Program-made: the position numbers and the translations under genes
Source of the DNA: Caulobacter sp. RHG1
GTDB lineage: Bacteria > Pseudomonadota > Alphaproteobacteria > Caulobacterales > Caulobacteraceae
Length of the DNA stretch: 64,000 bases
NCBI RefSeq assembly: GCF_013181195.1
Contig: NZ_SMZP01000001.1
Location: 620,001 to 684,000, forward strand
Reading direction: 5' to 3'
Notes under the pieces: generated by a model
Databases searched by the model: none
What the model was told of the DNA's origin: nothing
What the model saw: the letters and a program-made list of their open reading frames with translations, nothing else
In this document: piece after piece, positions 20,851 through 29,113 of the stretch
Position numbering within the stretch: the stretch's first letter is position 1
How the letters are laid out: every line of letters starts with the position of its first letter

Positions 20851-21299
20851 TGAACCACGTCTCCTTCCCGCTCCGCTCGCCCGCCCGCGCGCCTATGCGC
20901 CTGGTGTCGATCGGCGATCTGGCCCGACGCCTGGGCGTCACCACCCGCGCCCTGCGCCACTATCAGGACCAGGACTTGGTCCGCTCGCACCGGCTGTCGG
21001 GCAATGTTCGCGGCTACGACGCCGAAGCCGTCGAGCGGCTGGAGACGGTGATCGCCCTGCGCGCCGTCGGCCTGCCGATCGCCGCCATCCGCACCGTGCT
21101 GGACCTGCGCGAAGAGCCCCAGGCCCAGGCCAGCGCTCTGCGAGACGCCCTGTCCTCGGCCCTGGAAGCCCAGCGTGACCAGGTCTCGCGCCTGCAGGGC
21201 ATGCTGGAGCAGATGGCCGAGGCGCCGCGAACGGCCACGCGCTCCAGCCCGCGCCGCGAAGACCCTGTCAGCCGCCTGCTGGCCGGCGGCGCAGCCTGA
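20850..21299 (+). CDS. MerR-family transcriptional regulator
   Basis: The 149-residue protein carries an N-terminal winged HTH (SIGDLARRLGVTTRALRHYQ, then VRGYDAEAVERLETVIALRA), the signature of MerR proteins. A C-terminal helical dimerisation segment rich in Gln/Arg follows, with no metal-binding cysteines. The N-terminus is about 20 residues longer than usual; an ATG at 20895 (MRLVSIGDLARR) is an alternative start. It is translationally coupled to pccA and precedes the thiolase-crotonase gene by about 100 bases, so it may regulate fatty-acid catabolic genes like the CoA-responsive MerR proteins of other Proteobacteria. Confidence 0.85.
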
Positions 21300-21400
21300 C
21301 GGCGCGGCACGCTCGCCGCGCTTCGGTCGCTCGACTAAGAGGATTCAAACAGACGTAGAAACCAGCGCCCGCAGAGGCGTGGGACAAAGGGAGAGACCCC

Positions 21401-23725
21401 ATGCGTGATCCCCATCGGATCCCCGTGATCGTCGGCGTCGGCGAAGCGATCGACCGTCCCGCCAGCCCCGCCGAGAGCCTGGAACCCGTCGCCCTGATGG
21501 CCGCCGCCCTGCGCAAGGCCGAGAGCGATTCCGGCGCCGCCCTTCTGGCCCAGGTCGACACCTTGGATCTCGTCGGCCTGGTCTCCTGGCGCTACGCCGA
21601 TCCGGTCGGCCTGTTGGCGTCGCAGCTGAACATCGACCCGGCCCGCAAAACCAACGCCAGCATGGGCGGCGAAACGCCGATCCGCCTTATCCACGAGGCT
21701 GCCGTCCGCATCGCCCGCGGCGAGCAGAAGGCCGCCGCGATCGTCGGCGGCGAGGCGACCCACAGCGCGACCCGAGCTCAGCGCGACAAGATCATGCCGC
21801 CGTGGACGCCGATGGCTTCGAAGGAAGACGCCGCGCGCTTCCCGTCCAGCCGCTTCGCCATGAGCCCGCCGGCGACGGATCTGGGGATGCACGACCCGGC
21901 CCAGGTCTATCCCTTCTACGAGATGGCCGCCCAGCACGCCTGGGGCCAGACGCCCGCGCAAGCCCAGGCCGAGTCTTCGGCCCTGTGGGCCCGCTACGCG
22001 GAGGTCGCAGCGGCCAATCCCAACGCCTGGATCAAGACCGCGCCGGACGCGGCGACGATCGGCGCGGTCAGCGCCGACAACCGCATGATCAACTGGCCCT
22101 ACCCGAAGCTGATGGTCGCCAATCCGCAGGTGAACCAGGCCGCCGCCATCCTGGTCACCAGCCTGGCCCTGGCCCGCGAGGCCGGCGTGCCTGAGGACCG
22201 CATCGTCCACGTCTGGGGCGGGGCCGCCGCGCGCGAGCCCGAGGACTATCTGCTGCGCGACACCTACACGCACTCCACCGCTCAGCAGGTAGTGCTGGAG
22301 ACCGCCGCCGCTCAAGCCGGCGGGGCCGAGCGGTTCAAGCATCTGGAGCTCTACAGCTGCTTCCCGGTGGTGCCGAAGATGGCCCTGCGCACCCTGGGGC
22401 TGGAGGACAGCGACATCGCGCCGACCGTGACCGGCGGCCTGACCTTTTTCGGCGCGCCGCTGAACAACTATATGGGCCACGCCGCCGTCGCGATGGTGAA
22501 GCGGCTGCGCGAGCAACCCGGCGATCTGGGCCTGCTCTATGGCCAGGGCGGCTACGTCAACAAGCACCACGCCCTGCTGGTCAGCACCCAGCCCTCTGCC
22601 AATGACCTGGCCCAGGACTATTCGGTGCAGGACAAGGCCGACGCCCTGCGCGGCCCCGTGCCGCCCCTGGTCGAGCGCCATGCCGGCCCCGCGATGATCG
22701 AGACCTACACTGTCCGCTTCGGCCGCGACGGCGCGCCGCTGGACGGGGTCGTCATCGGCCGCACGCCGGCCGGCGAGCGCCTGATGGCCCGCGTCGCGCC
22801 CGACGACGAGGCCTCGATGGCGCTGCTGCTGTCGACCGAACGCTCGGCGATCGGTTCGGAGGGCCATACGCGCGTCGACCCGTTCGGCAAGCTGACCTGG
22901 GAGGCCGGGCCCCCCCGCGCCCTCGCCGACCGTCCGCGCCGCTTCAGCAAGGTCGAGCGCGAGGGCCCGCTGACCATCGTCACCATCGACCGGCCCGACG
23001 TGATGAATTCCCTGCATCCCGCCGCAAACGCCGAGCTGGCCGAGATCTTCGACGACTTCGCCGCCGATCCTCAGCAGTGGGTGGCGATCATCACCGGGGC
23101 CGGCGACAAGGCGTTCTCGGCCGGCAACGACCTGAAGTTCACGGCGCAAGCGATGGCGAAAGGCCAGCCGATCGATCCGCCGGTCACCGGCTTCGCCGGC
23201 CTCACCGCCCGCTTCGACCTGGACAAGCCGGTAATCGCAGCGGTCAACGGTCTGGCCATGGGCGGCGGCTTCGAGATCGCCCTGGCCTGCGACCTGATCG
23301 TGGCCTCGGAGGAAGCCGTCTTCGCCCTGCCCGAGCCCAAGGTCGGCCTGGCCGCTTTGGCCGGCGGGCTGCACCGCCTGCCGCGCCTGATCGGCCTGAA
23401 GCGCGCCATGGGCATGATCCTGACCGGCCGCCGGGTCACCGCGCGCGAAGGCGAGAGCTTGGGCTTCGTCAACGAGGTCGCCGCGCCGAGCGAGGTGATG
23501 ACCGTCGCCCGCCGCTGGGCCGACGAGATCCTGGCCAACAGCCCGATGTCGATCCGCGCCTCGAAGCAGACGATCCAGAAGGGCCTGGACGAGCCGACCC
23601 TGGCCGACGCCTACCGGGGCCAGGCAGCCTATCCGGCGGTGCGCGCCCTCTTCCGCTCGGCCGATGCGCGCGAGGGCCCCCTGGCCTTCGCCCAGAAGCG
23701 GCCGCCGAAATGGACGGGGCGCTAA
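21401..23725 (+). CDS. Fusion of thiolase-like acetyltransferase and enoyl-CoA hydratase
   Basis: This is a 774-residue two-domain enzyme. Residues 1 to ~505 match the thiolase-like acetyl-CoA acetyltransferase group, with IPVIVGVGEAIDRP, MGGETPIRLIHEAAVRIA, AAAIVGGEATHS and YGQGGYVNKHHALL, plus a C-terminal OB-like domain (TVRFGRDGAPLDGVVIGR). The usual nucleophilic-cysteine segment reads NASMGGETP, with no Cys. From residue 515 a complete crotonase follows: ITGAGDKAFSAGNDLKF (oxyanion hole), AVNGLAMGGGFEIALACDLI and ALPEPKVGLAALAGG. There is no stop codon or frame change between the domains. It may process a particular acyl-CoA in two steps; substrates are unknown. RBS GGGAG lies at about 21390. 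Confidence 0.85.
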   Translation: MRDPHRIPVIVGVGEAIDRPASPAESLEPVALMAAALRKAESDSGAALLAQVDTLDLVGLVSWRYADPVGLLASQLNIDPARKTNASMGGETPIRLIHEAAVRIARGEQKAAAIVGGEATHSATRAQRDKIMPPWTPMASKEDAARFPSSRFAMSPPATDLGMHDPAQVYPFYEMAAQHAWGQTPAQAQAESSALWARYAEVAAANPNAWIKTAPDAATIGAVSADNRMINWPYPKLMVANPQVNQAAAILVTSLALAREAGVPEDRIVHVWGGAAAREPEDYLLRDTYTHSTAQQVVLETAAAQAGGAERFKHLELYSCFPVVPKMALRTLGLEDSDIAPTVTGGLTFFGAPLNNYMGHAAVAMVKRLREQPGDLGLLYGQGGYVNKHHALLVSTQPSANDLAQDYSVQDKADALRGPVPPLVERHAGPAMIETYTVRFGRDGAPLDGVVIGRTPAGERLMARVAPDDEASMALLLSTERSAIGSEGHTRVDPFGKLTWEAGPPRALADRPRRFSKVEREGPLTIVTIDRPDVMNSLHPAANAELAEIFDDFAADPQQWVAIITGAGDKAFSAGNDLKFTAQAMAKGQPIDPPVTGFAGLTARFDLDKPVIAAVNGLAMGGGFEIALACDLIVASEEAVFALPEPKVGLAALAGGLHRLPRLIGLKRAMGMILTGRRVTAREGESLGFVNEVAAPSEVMTVARRWADEILANSPMSIRASKQTIQKGLDEPTLADAYRGQAAYPAVRALFRSADAREGPLAFAQKRPPKWTGR

Positions 23726-23822
23726 AAGGCCGCCCTGCGCGTTCGGCCCATACGTCCGGCGTCGTCCTTGCCGCGTATCGCAGTGACCCGTCACGCCCGA
23801 GACCCGCGCAGGAGACCGCCCG

Positions 23823-24224
23823 ATGAAAGGCCCCGTGTTCGCCTACCTAGCCTCCGGCCTGGTGTTCCTGGTCATGGACGCCACCTGGCTGACGACCATG
23901 GTTCCCAAGCTCTACAAGCCGCGACTGGGCGCCCTGATCGCCGACAAGCCGTCGCTGCCTCCCGCGGTGGCGTTCTATCTGATCTACCTCCTTGGCATCC
24001 TGCTGCTGGCCATCCTGCCGGCCGCGCGCGAGGACAGCTGGCGACGGCTGGTGTTCAACGCCGCCGTGTTCGGCTTCTGCGCCTACGCCACCTACGACCT
24101 GACCAACCAGGCGACATTGAGGTCCTGGTCCACGACCCTGACAGTGGTGGACATCGCCTGGGGCACGCTGCTGACCACCGCGGCGGCCTGCGCCGGCTAC
24201 GCAGCCCTGCGCGCGGTGAAATAG
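23823..24224 (+). CDS. DUF2177 family membrane protein
   Basis: The 133-residue protein has about four membrane segments: residues 7-27, 47-67, 75-93 and 106-127. It contains the family patterns FLVMDATWL and VFGFCAYATYDLTNQATL. DUF2177 genes frequently lie beside Cfa, DUF1365 and FAD-oxidoreductase genes in ECF sigma/ChrR regulons, as here, so a role in membrane lipid chemistry under oxidative stress is plausible. Its biochemical activity is unknown. It runs convergently into the Cfa gene with one base between the stop codons. Confidence 0.85.
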   Translation: MKGPVFAYLASGLVFLVMDATWLTTMVPKLYKPRLGALIADKPSLPPAVAFYLIYLLGILLLAILPAAREDSWRRLVFNAAVFGFCAYATYDLTNQATLRSWSTTLTVVDIAWGTLLTTAAACAGYAALRAVK

Positions 24225-24225
24225 A

Positions 24226-25455
24226 TCAGCCGGGCTTGTCGAGCGCCATCTGGATGACGTCGGTCCGCCCCGAGCGGAAGCCAGCCTCGCAATAGGCCAG
24301 GTAGAACCGCCACAGCCGGTCGAAGCGGGCGTCGAACCCCGGCAAGCGCTGGGTGATGCCCGCGAAAGTCGCTTCGAAACTGCGCGCCCAGCAGGCCAGG
24401 GTGTCGGCATAGTCGCCGCCGAAGCGCTCGGTGTCCGACCAGGCCAAGCCGCGCGCGGCGATCAACGGGGCCAGCCGCGCTTCGGACGGCAGACTGCCGC
24501 CCGGGAAGACGTAGCGCTGGATGAAGTCGGTGCGCGCCTCGTACTCCTCGAAGAGCGCCTCCTGGATGGTGATCACCTGCAAGCCGGCGCGGCCACCCGG
24601 CTTCAACAGGTCCCGCACCTTGTCGAAATAGACGCCCCAATAGGCGCGCCCCACCGCCTCGAACATCTCGATCGAGGCCAGTCGGTCGAACTGGCCCTCC
24701 AGGTCGCGATAGTCGCACAGGCGGATGTCGACCCGTTCGGCCAGCCCCGCCTCGAACACCCGTCGGCGGGCGTAGTCGTGCTGCTCGCGCGAGATGGTCA
24801 CCCCGGTGACGGTCGCGCCCACCTCACCGGCGGCGAACTGGGCGAAACCGCCCCAGCCGCAGCCGATCTCGACCACCGAATATCCCGCGCGCAGGTCCAT
24901 CAGGCGGGCGAGGGCGGCGTACTTGGCGTTCTGGGCGGCCTCCAGCGACTGGCCCGGATGTTCGAACCGCGCCGACGAATAGGTCATCGAGCCGTCCAGC
25001 CACGCCTCGTAGAACGCGTTGCCCAGGTCGTAGTGGGCGTGGATGTTGCGCCGCGCGCCGGCTTTGCTGTTGGGCCGCAGACGGTGGAACGCCCAGTTGG
25101 CCGCCTTCATCAGCGGACCGCCATCGAACAGCCGACGGATATGGTCGTAATTCTGGACCAGGGTCTCCAGCAGCGCCGCCAGGTCGGGCGTATCCCATTC
25201 GCCGGCCATGAAACCCTCGGCAAAGCCGATGTCGCCATTGGCGAGCACCCGGCCGGCGAAGCGGAAGTCGCGGACGGTCAGGCTGGCGGCCCGGCCGGGC
25301 TGTTGGCCGACCAGACGACGGCGCGCGCCATTCGGCGCGATGATGGTCAGCTCGCCCCAGGTCCAGTTGGCCGCCAACAGCCGCATCACCAGACCGAACA
25401 CCGCCGGAGCGGCCGGCGCGTCATCGGCGCGCATCTCGACGGAAATATCGCTCAT
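24226..25455 (-). CDS. Cyclopropane-fatty-acyl-phospholipid synthase-like methyltransferase
   Basis: The 409-residue protein has the two-domain Cfa layout. Residues 1 to ~120 form the small N-terminal domain. The catalytic domain then opens with HAHYDLGNAFYEAWLDGSM and YSSARF. The SAM motif is YSVVEIGCGWGGFAQFA, followed by SIEMFEAVGRAYWGVYF and the C-terminal YLAYCEAGFRSGRTDVIQM. It methylates unsaturated acyl chains of phospholipids using SAM. In Rhodobacter a paralogue in the sigma-E regulon (UfaM) instead makes an 11-methyl fatty acid that leads to furan fatty acids. The operon here matches that setting, so classical cyclopropane synthesis and this alternative are both open. Confidence 0.88.
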   Translation of the reverse strand: MSDISVEMRADDAPAAPAVFGLVMRLLAANWTWGELTIIAPNGARRRLVGQQPGRAASLTVRDFRFAGRVLANGDIGFAEGFMAGEWDTPDLAALLETLVQNYDHIRRLFDGGPLMKAANWAFHRLRPNSKAGARRNIHAHYDLGNAFYEAWLDGSMTYSSARFEHPGQSLEAAQNAKYAALARLMDLRAGYSVVEIGCGWGGFAQFAAGEVGATVTGVTISREQHDYARRRVFEAGLAERVDIRLCDYRDLEGQFDRLASIEMFEAVGRAYWGVYFDKVRDLLKPGGRAGLQVITIQEALFEEYEARTDFIQRYVFPGGSLPSEARLAPLIAARGLAWSDTERFGGDYADTLACWARSFEATFAGITQRLPGFDARFDRLWRFYLAYCEAGFRSGRTDVIQMALDKPG

Positions 25456-26231
25456 GTCTTGCGGACCTTCAGGGTCTGGAGGCTAGCGGCCGGCTGGCGG
25501 GTCAGGGGCACGCCCTTGAGCCACAGCTTCAACGCTTCCCAATGAATCGCGGCGACGACCTTCAGCGTCAGCAACGGAAATTGAACGGCGGCGGCCAGCA
25601 GCTGGCGATCGCTGAGGTCGCGTCGTCGGCCGGCAAGGGTCGCGGTGATCAGCACGCCCTCCGCATCGCGACCTTCGATGGTGAGACCCAGCCCAGCGTC
25701 CGGCGCCCGCCCGCGGAAGGCGTAACGCATGTTCATGCCCATGAACGGCGACACGTAGAGGGCCTTGTCCGCTTCCTGACGAATGACGCCGACGGCCTGG
25801 TCCTTCGGCTGGATCGGCGCGACGTAGAAATGGCGCAGACCGAAAGTACTGGTCACCTCATAGACCATCCCCGCCAGCGTCCCGTCGGGGCGGTGACAGT
25901 AGTAGAGGCTGATCGGATTGAAGACGAAACCCAGCATCCTGGGCATGGTCAGCAGGCGAATCGCGCCGCCTTGCAGATCGACGCCGACGGCTTGGAGCCG
26001 GGCCTCGATCTGGACGCGCAGCGGCGTCTGCGAACCATCTCCATGGTCACGATCGTGGAAGGACAGCAGGTTGAAGCGATTGCGCGAGAACAGCGTCAGC
26101 CTGCGGCCCAGACCGTCCAGCTCTGCCAGGTCCAGCAGTAGCCAGAACACCCGATAGCGCAGGCGATGGGCTTTCGGCCGAAAGCGCCGGTGGGCGACAG
26201 CGCCTCGATAGAGGGCCGACGCCTGGGTCAT
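25452..26231 (-). CDS. DUF1365 domain protein
   Basis: The 259-residue product has the family marks: ALYRGAVAHRRFRPKAHRLR at the N-terminus, RVFWLLLDLAELD, MPRMLGFVFNPISLYYCHR, YEVTSTFGLRHFYV and SPFMGMNMRYAFR. DUF1365 proteins are almost always encoded between an FAD-dependent NAD(P)-binding oxidoreductase and a Cfa-like methyltransferase, as here. Their activity is not established, but lipid modification is likely. The start at 26231 overlaps the oxidoreductase stop by four bases, and its own stop overlaps the Cfa start by four bases (ATGA at each junction). Confidence 0.9.
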   Translation of the reverse strand: MTQASALYRGAVAHRRFRPKAHRLRYRVFWLLLDLAELDGLGRRLTLFSRNRFNLLSFHDRDHGDGSQTPLRVQIEARLQAVGVDLQGGAIRLLTMPRMLGFVFNPISLYYCHRPDGTLAGMVYEVTSTFGLRHFYVAPIQPKDQAVGVIRQEADKALYVSPFMGMNMRYAFRGRAPDAGLGLTIEGRDAEGVLITATLAGRRRDLSDRQLLAAAVQFPLLTLKVVAAIHWEALKLWLKGVPLTRQPAASLQTLKVRKT

Positions 26232-27553
26232 GCGGCGCGCTCCAGCTTTGCCGGCGAGGCAGGCGTGACGAAGATCCGGCCGCTTTCGTTGGCGACCGAC
26301 CAAGGCCGACGCACGCCCCCAAGCTGCTCGGCGACCGCCAGGCCCGACTGCAGGCCGTCCTCATGGAAGCCCGCGCCGAAATGGGCGCCGCAGAACCACA
26401 CCCCGCCTTCACCCTGCAGGCTCCACAGCCGCTTCTGCGCCTGGATGGCGGCCGGGTTGAAGATCGGGTGCTCGTAGGTGTCCTCGCGCAACACGCTGCC
26501 AGCCGCAGGCGGTCGCGGCGGATTGAGGGTGACGAACAGGTCCGAGCCCTCCAGGCCCTGCAGCTTGTTCATCCAGTAGGTGACGCACAGTCCCTGGTCG
26601 GAGCCGATATAGTTCCAGCTGGCCCAGGCCCGCCGCCGGCGGGGCATCAGGGTGGCGTCGGTGTGCAGCACGGCCTGATTGCGGCTGTAGCCGAATGCGC
26701 CCAGCAGCTCGCGCTCAAGGGCGGTCGGCTCGGCCAGCATCGCCAGGGCCTGATCGGCATGGCTGCCGATCACCACATGGTCGAAGCGCTCCTCATGACC
26801 GTCCTCGTCTCGCACCAAGACGCCGTCCGGCGTCCGGCGCACGGCGGCCACGCCGCGGCCCAGGCGGATGTCCTCGATGACGCTGGCCATACGCTCGACA
26901 TAGACGCGGCTGCCGCCGACCACCGTGCGCCAGATCGGCCGCCCCACCAGTTTGAGGAGGCCGTGATTGTCGCAGAACCGGATGAAGGCCTCGGCGGGAT
27001 AGTCCAGCAGGGTGCTGGCCGGCGACGACCAGATCGCCGCCGCCATCGGCAGCAGGTGATCGTCGCGGAAGGCGTCGCTGAAGCCCTCGCGACGCAGGTA
27101 GTCGCCAAGCGTCAGGCCAGGATCGACGGCCCCCGCCAGGTCGGCCGGCGCCTGCCGGTAGAAGCGCAGCACCTCGCCCAGCATCGACCAGAACCGGGGC
27201 CGCAAGGCGTTGCGGCGCTGGGCGAACAGGCCGGGCGCGGCATATTCGAACCCGCCCTCCTCCAGCGACACGGCGAACGACATGTCCGTCGCCTGGGTCG
27301 GCACGGCCAGGCGCTCGAACAGCGCCTTGAGATTGGGATAGGTGACGTCGTTGAAGCAGATGAACCCGGTGTCGACCGCGCGACCATCGGCCTCGACCGT
27401 ATGCGAATGGCCGCCCAGACGCTGGGCCTTCTCGTAGACCGTAACCCGGTGACGGCCCGAAAGCAGCCAGGCGCAGGATAGCGCCGCCACGCCGGAGCCG
27501 ATCACCGCAATCTTCAGCGGCGCGGAGAAAGGGTCGGCCTGAGAAAGTGACAT
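26228..27553 (-). CDS. FAD-dependent amine-oxidase-type oxidoreductase
   Basis: The 441-residue protein has an N-terminal dinucleotide fold, LKIAVIGSGVAALSCAWLLS, with the ADP-ribose segment VTVYEKAQRLGGHSHT. These are characteristic of the NAD(P)-binding/FAD oxidoreductases next to DUF1365. HVVIGSHADQALAML and WASWNYIGSDQGLCVTYWMN are conserved in this subfamily. It may desaturate or otherwise oxidise a membrane fatty acid in the same pathway as the downstream Cfa-like enzyme. The start ATG at 27553 is chosen because it sits a few residues ahead of the FAD motif; in-frame upstream starts exist (27574, 27637). It is the first gene of the leftward operon, divergent from the sigma factor. Confidence 0.88.
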   Translation of the reverse strand: MSLSQADPFSAPLKIAVIGSGVAALSCAWLLSGRHRVTVYEKAQRLGGHSHTVEADGRAVDTGFICFNDVTYPNLKALFERLAVPTQATDMSFAVSLEEGGFEYAAPGLFAQRRNALRPRFWSMLGEVLRFYRQAPADLAGAVDPGLTLGDYLRREGFSDAFRDDHLLPMAAAIWSSPASTLLDYPAEAFIRFCDNHGLLKLVGRPIWRTVVGGSRVYVERMASVIEDIRLGRGVAAVRRTPDGVLVRDEDGHEERFDHVVIGSHADQALAMLAEPTALERELLGAFGYSRNQAVLHTDATLMPRRRRAWASWNYIGSDQGLCVTYWMNKLQGLEGSDLFVTLNPPRPPAAGSVLREDTYEHPIFNPAAIQAQKRLWSLQGEGGVWFCGAHFGAGFHEDGLQSGLAVAEQLGGVRRPWSVANESGRIFVTPASPAKLERAA

Positions 27554-27666
27554 CGCGGCTCCGAAACGCATGACCGCCAGCGGCGGGTTCATGTCTGCTA
27601 CGGACGAACGAAACGATCGGATGGAGGACGTTTTCACGCTCGGCGAAAAAAACGCGTGGAACCCAG

Positions 27667-27696
27667 TGATCCGTTATCAAGTCCAGGGCGTATCCT
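27667..27696 (+). promoter_or_regulatory. Sigma-E (RpoE/ChrR type) promoter, TGATCC-N18-TATCCT
   Basis: TGATCC at 27667-27672 is followed after exactly 18 bases by TATCCT at 27691. The singlet-oxygen sigma factor RpoE of Rhodobacter recognises TGATCC with a TA-containing -10 at this spacing. The element lies just upstream of the sigma/anti-sigma genes and would allow autoregulation. It also implies that translation cannot start at the earlier ATG at 27656. No equally good copy was seen on the other strand for the divergent operon. Confidence 0.7.
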
Positions 27697-27748
27697 GGTC
27701 ATGCATGCGACTCGCGCCCTGTCTGTTCGATCCGGAGACCGTCACGCC

Positions 27749-28309
27749 GTGACCCCGTCGCGCGCGCTCGACCATCTCGTGACCCAGGTTGCGGCGGATC
27801 GCGACCGCACGGCCTTCGTGGCGCTGTTCGACCACTATGCGCCGCGCGTGAAGGCGCTGCTGATCCGCGGCGGCGCCAGCCCTTCGGCGGCCGAGGAACT
27901 GGCCCAGGAGACGATGCTGGCGGTCTGGCGAAAGGCCCACCTCTTCGACCCGGCCCGCGCCTCGGCGGCCGCCTGGATCTTCACCATCGCGCGCAACCTG
28001 CGGATCGACAGCCTGCGACGCGGCTCGCCGTCGCTCTACGATCTGGACCTCAATCTCGGCGCCGAGGATCCCGCTCAGCCCGACGCGATCCTCAGCGGCG
28101 TGCAGGACGCCGCCCAGGTCCGGGCCGCGATGCGGTCGCTCAACGCCGATCAGGCACAGGCCATCGAGATGGCCTTTTTTCAGGAACAGACCCACACCGA
28201 GATCTCGCAGGCCCTGGGCGTGCCGCTGGGTACGATCAAGGCCCGCATCCGGTTTGGCATGATGAAGCTTCGCGTATTCATCGAAAGGGACAAGGGAGGC
28301 GCGGCATGA
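27749..28309 (+). CDS. ECF RNA polymerase sigma factor (RpoE/SigE, ChrR-controlled)
   Basis: The 186-residue ECF sigma factor has region 2 with FVALFDHYAPRVKALLIRGG, AEELAQETMLAVWRKAHLFD and AWIFTIARNLRIDSLR. After a linker comes region 4 with LNADQAQAIEMAFFQEQTHT and EISQALGVPLGTIKARIRFG. It is followed by a ChrR gene overlapping by four bases, identifying the group that responds to singlet oxygen and related oxidants. The GTG at 27749 is preferred because the promoter at 27667-27696 would place the transcript start near 27702; GGAG at 27734 could serve as its ribosome binding site. ATGs at 27701 or 27656 are alternatives. Confidence 0.9.
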   Translation: MTPSRALDHLVTQVAADRDRTAFVALFDHYAPRVKALLIRGGASPSAAEELAQETMLAVWRKAHLFDPARASAAAWIFTIARNLRIDSLRRGSPSLYDLDLNLGAEDPAQPDAILSGVQDAAQVRAAMRSLNADQAQAIEMAFFQEQTHTEISQALGVPLGTIKARIRFGMMKLRVFIERDKGGAA

Positions 28310-28944
28310 GCCTTCGCAGACAGCCCAGCGAGGAGCAGCTCCTCGCCTACACCGCCGGCACGCTGAGCTTCCCCGAAGCGATCGTGGTCGCCACCCACCT
28401 GAGTCTGCGCCCCGAGACCCGGGCGTGGACCGAGCTGGCGACGGCCGTCGGCGGGGCCGTGCTGGAAGATCAGGCGCCCAGCCCGATCGACGCCGGCGTT
28501 CGCGACGACCTCCTCAGCCGCCTCGACGCCCCGGCGGCGCCGCAGGCCGCTGCTCGACCGCCGACGGCGGACGCCGCCCTGCCCGCGCCGCTGGATCGCT
28601 TCGCCTTGGGTCCGTGGCGCTGGCTGGGACCGGGCGTGCAGGTTCGCGACGTCCTGGGGACCAAGGTCGGCGACTGCCGGGTCATCCTGCTGAAGATCGC
28701 CTCGGGCCAGTCCACGCCTCTCCACACGCACCAGGGCGTCGAGCTGACCTGCGTCATCGACGGCGCCTACGAGACCCATGACGGCGTGTTCGCACGCGGC
28801 GACTTCGAGGACGCCGACCCTAACGTGACCCACCAGCCCAGGGTGGTCTCGAAGGAGCCTTGTCTGTGCGTCGCCGCGCTGGACGGACAGATCAGGCTGC
28901 CGGGCATGCTGGGGCGCCTGCTGGCCCCGTTCGTGCGCCTCTAG
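28306..28944 (+). CDS. chrR: ChrR-family anti-sigma factor with altered zinc site
   Basis: The 212-residue protein aligns with ChrR along its length. The C-terminal cupin keeps the metal ligands His140 and His142 (LHTHQGVELT), Glu146 and His176, and Cys186/Cys188 (PCLCVAAL). The N-terminal sigma-binding domain normally binds zinc through His6, His31, Cys35 and Cys38. Here residue 31 is His (VVATHLSL), but residues 6, 35 and 38 are Gln, Arg and Thr. The anti-sigma fold would have to hold without that zinc, or the protein works differently. It overlaps the sigma gene by four bases (ATGA), the usual sigma/anti-sigma coupling. Confidence 0.9.
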   Translation: MSLRRQPSEEQLLAYTAGTLSFPEAIVVATHLSLRPETRAWTELATAVGGAVLEDQAPSPIDAGVRDDLLSRLDAPAAPQAAARPPTADAALPAPLDRFALGPWRWLGPGVQVRDVLGTKVGDCRVILLKIASGQSTPLHTHQGVELTCVIDGAYETHDGVFARGDFEDADPNVTHQPRVVSKEPCLCVAALDGQIRLPGMLGRLLAPFVRL

Positions 28945-29113
28945 CCCGCCAGGACCTCGTCCGACGACGGATCAACGTCGCCGATCGTCGCAAACACTTC
29001 ACATAAAACCCGCCCCCAAACCTGTCCCCGGCGGCCGTTCGCAGCCCTCCCCCGCGTGACGGCCGGTGGGGAAACCTCCCTGCCCCGTCGCTACACCGCA
29101 AGGGATCGGGGCC

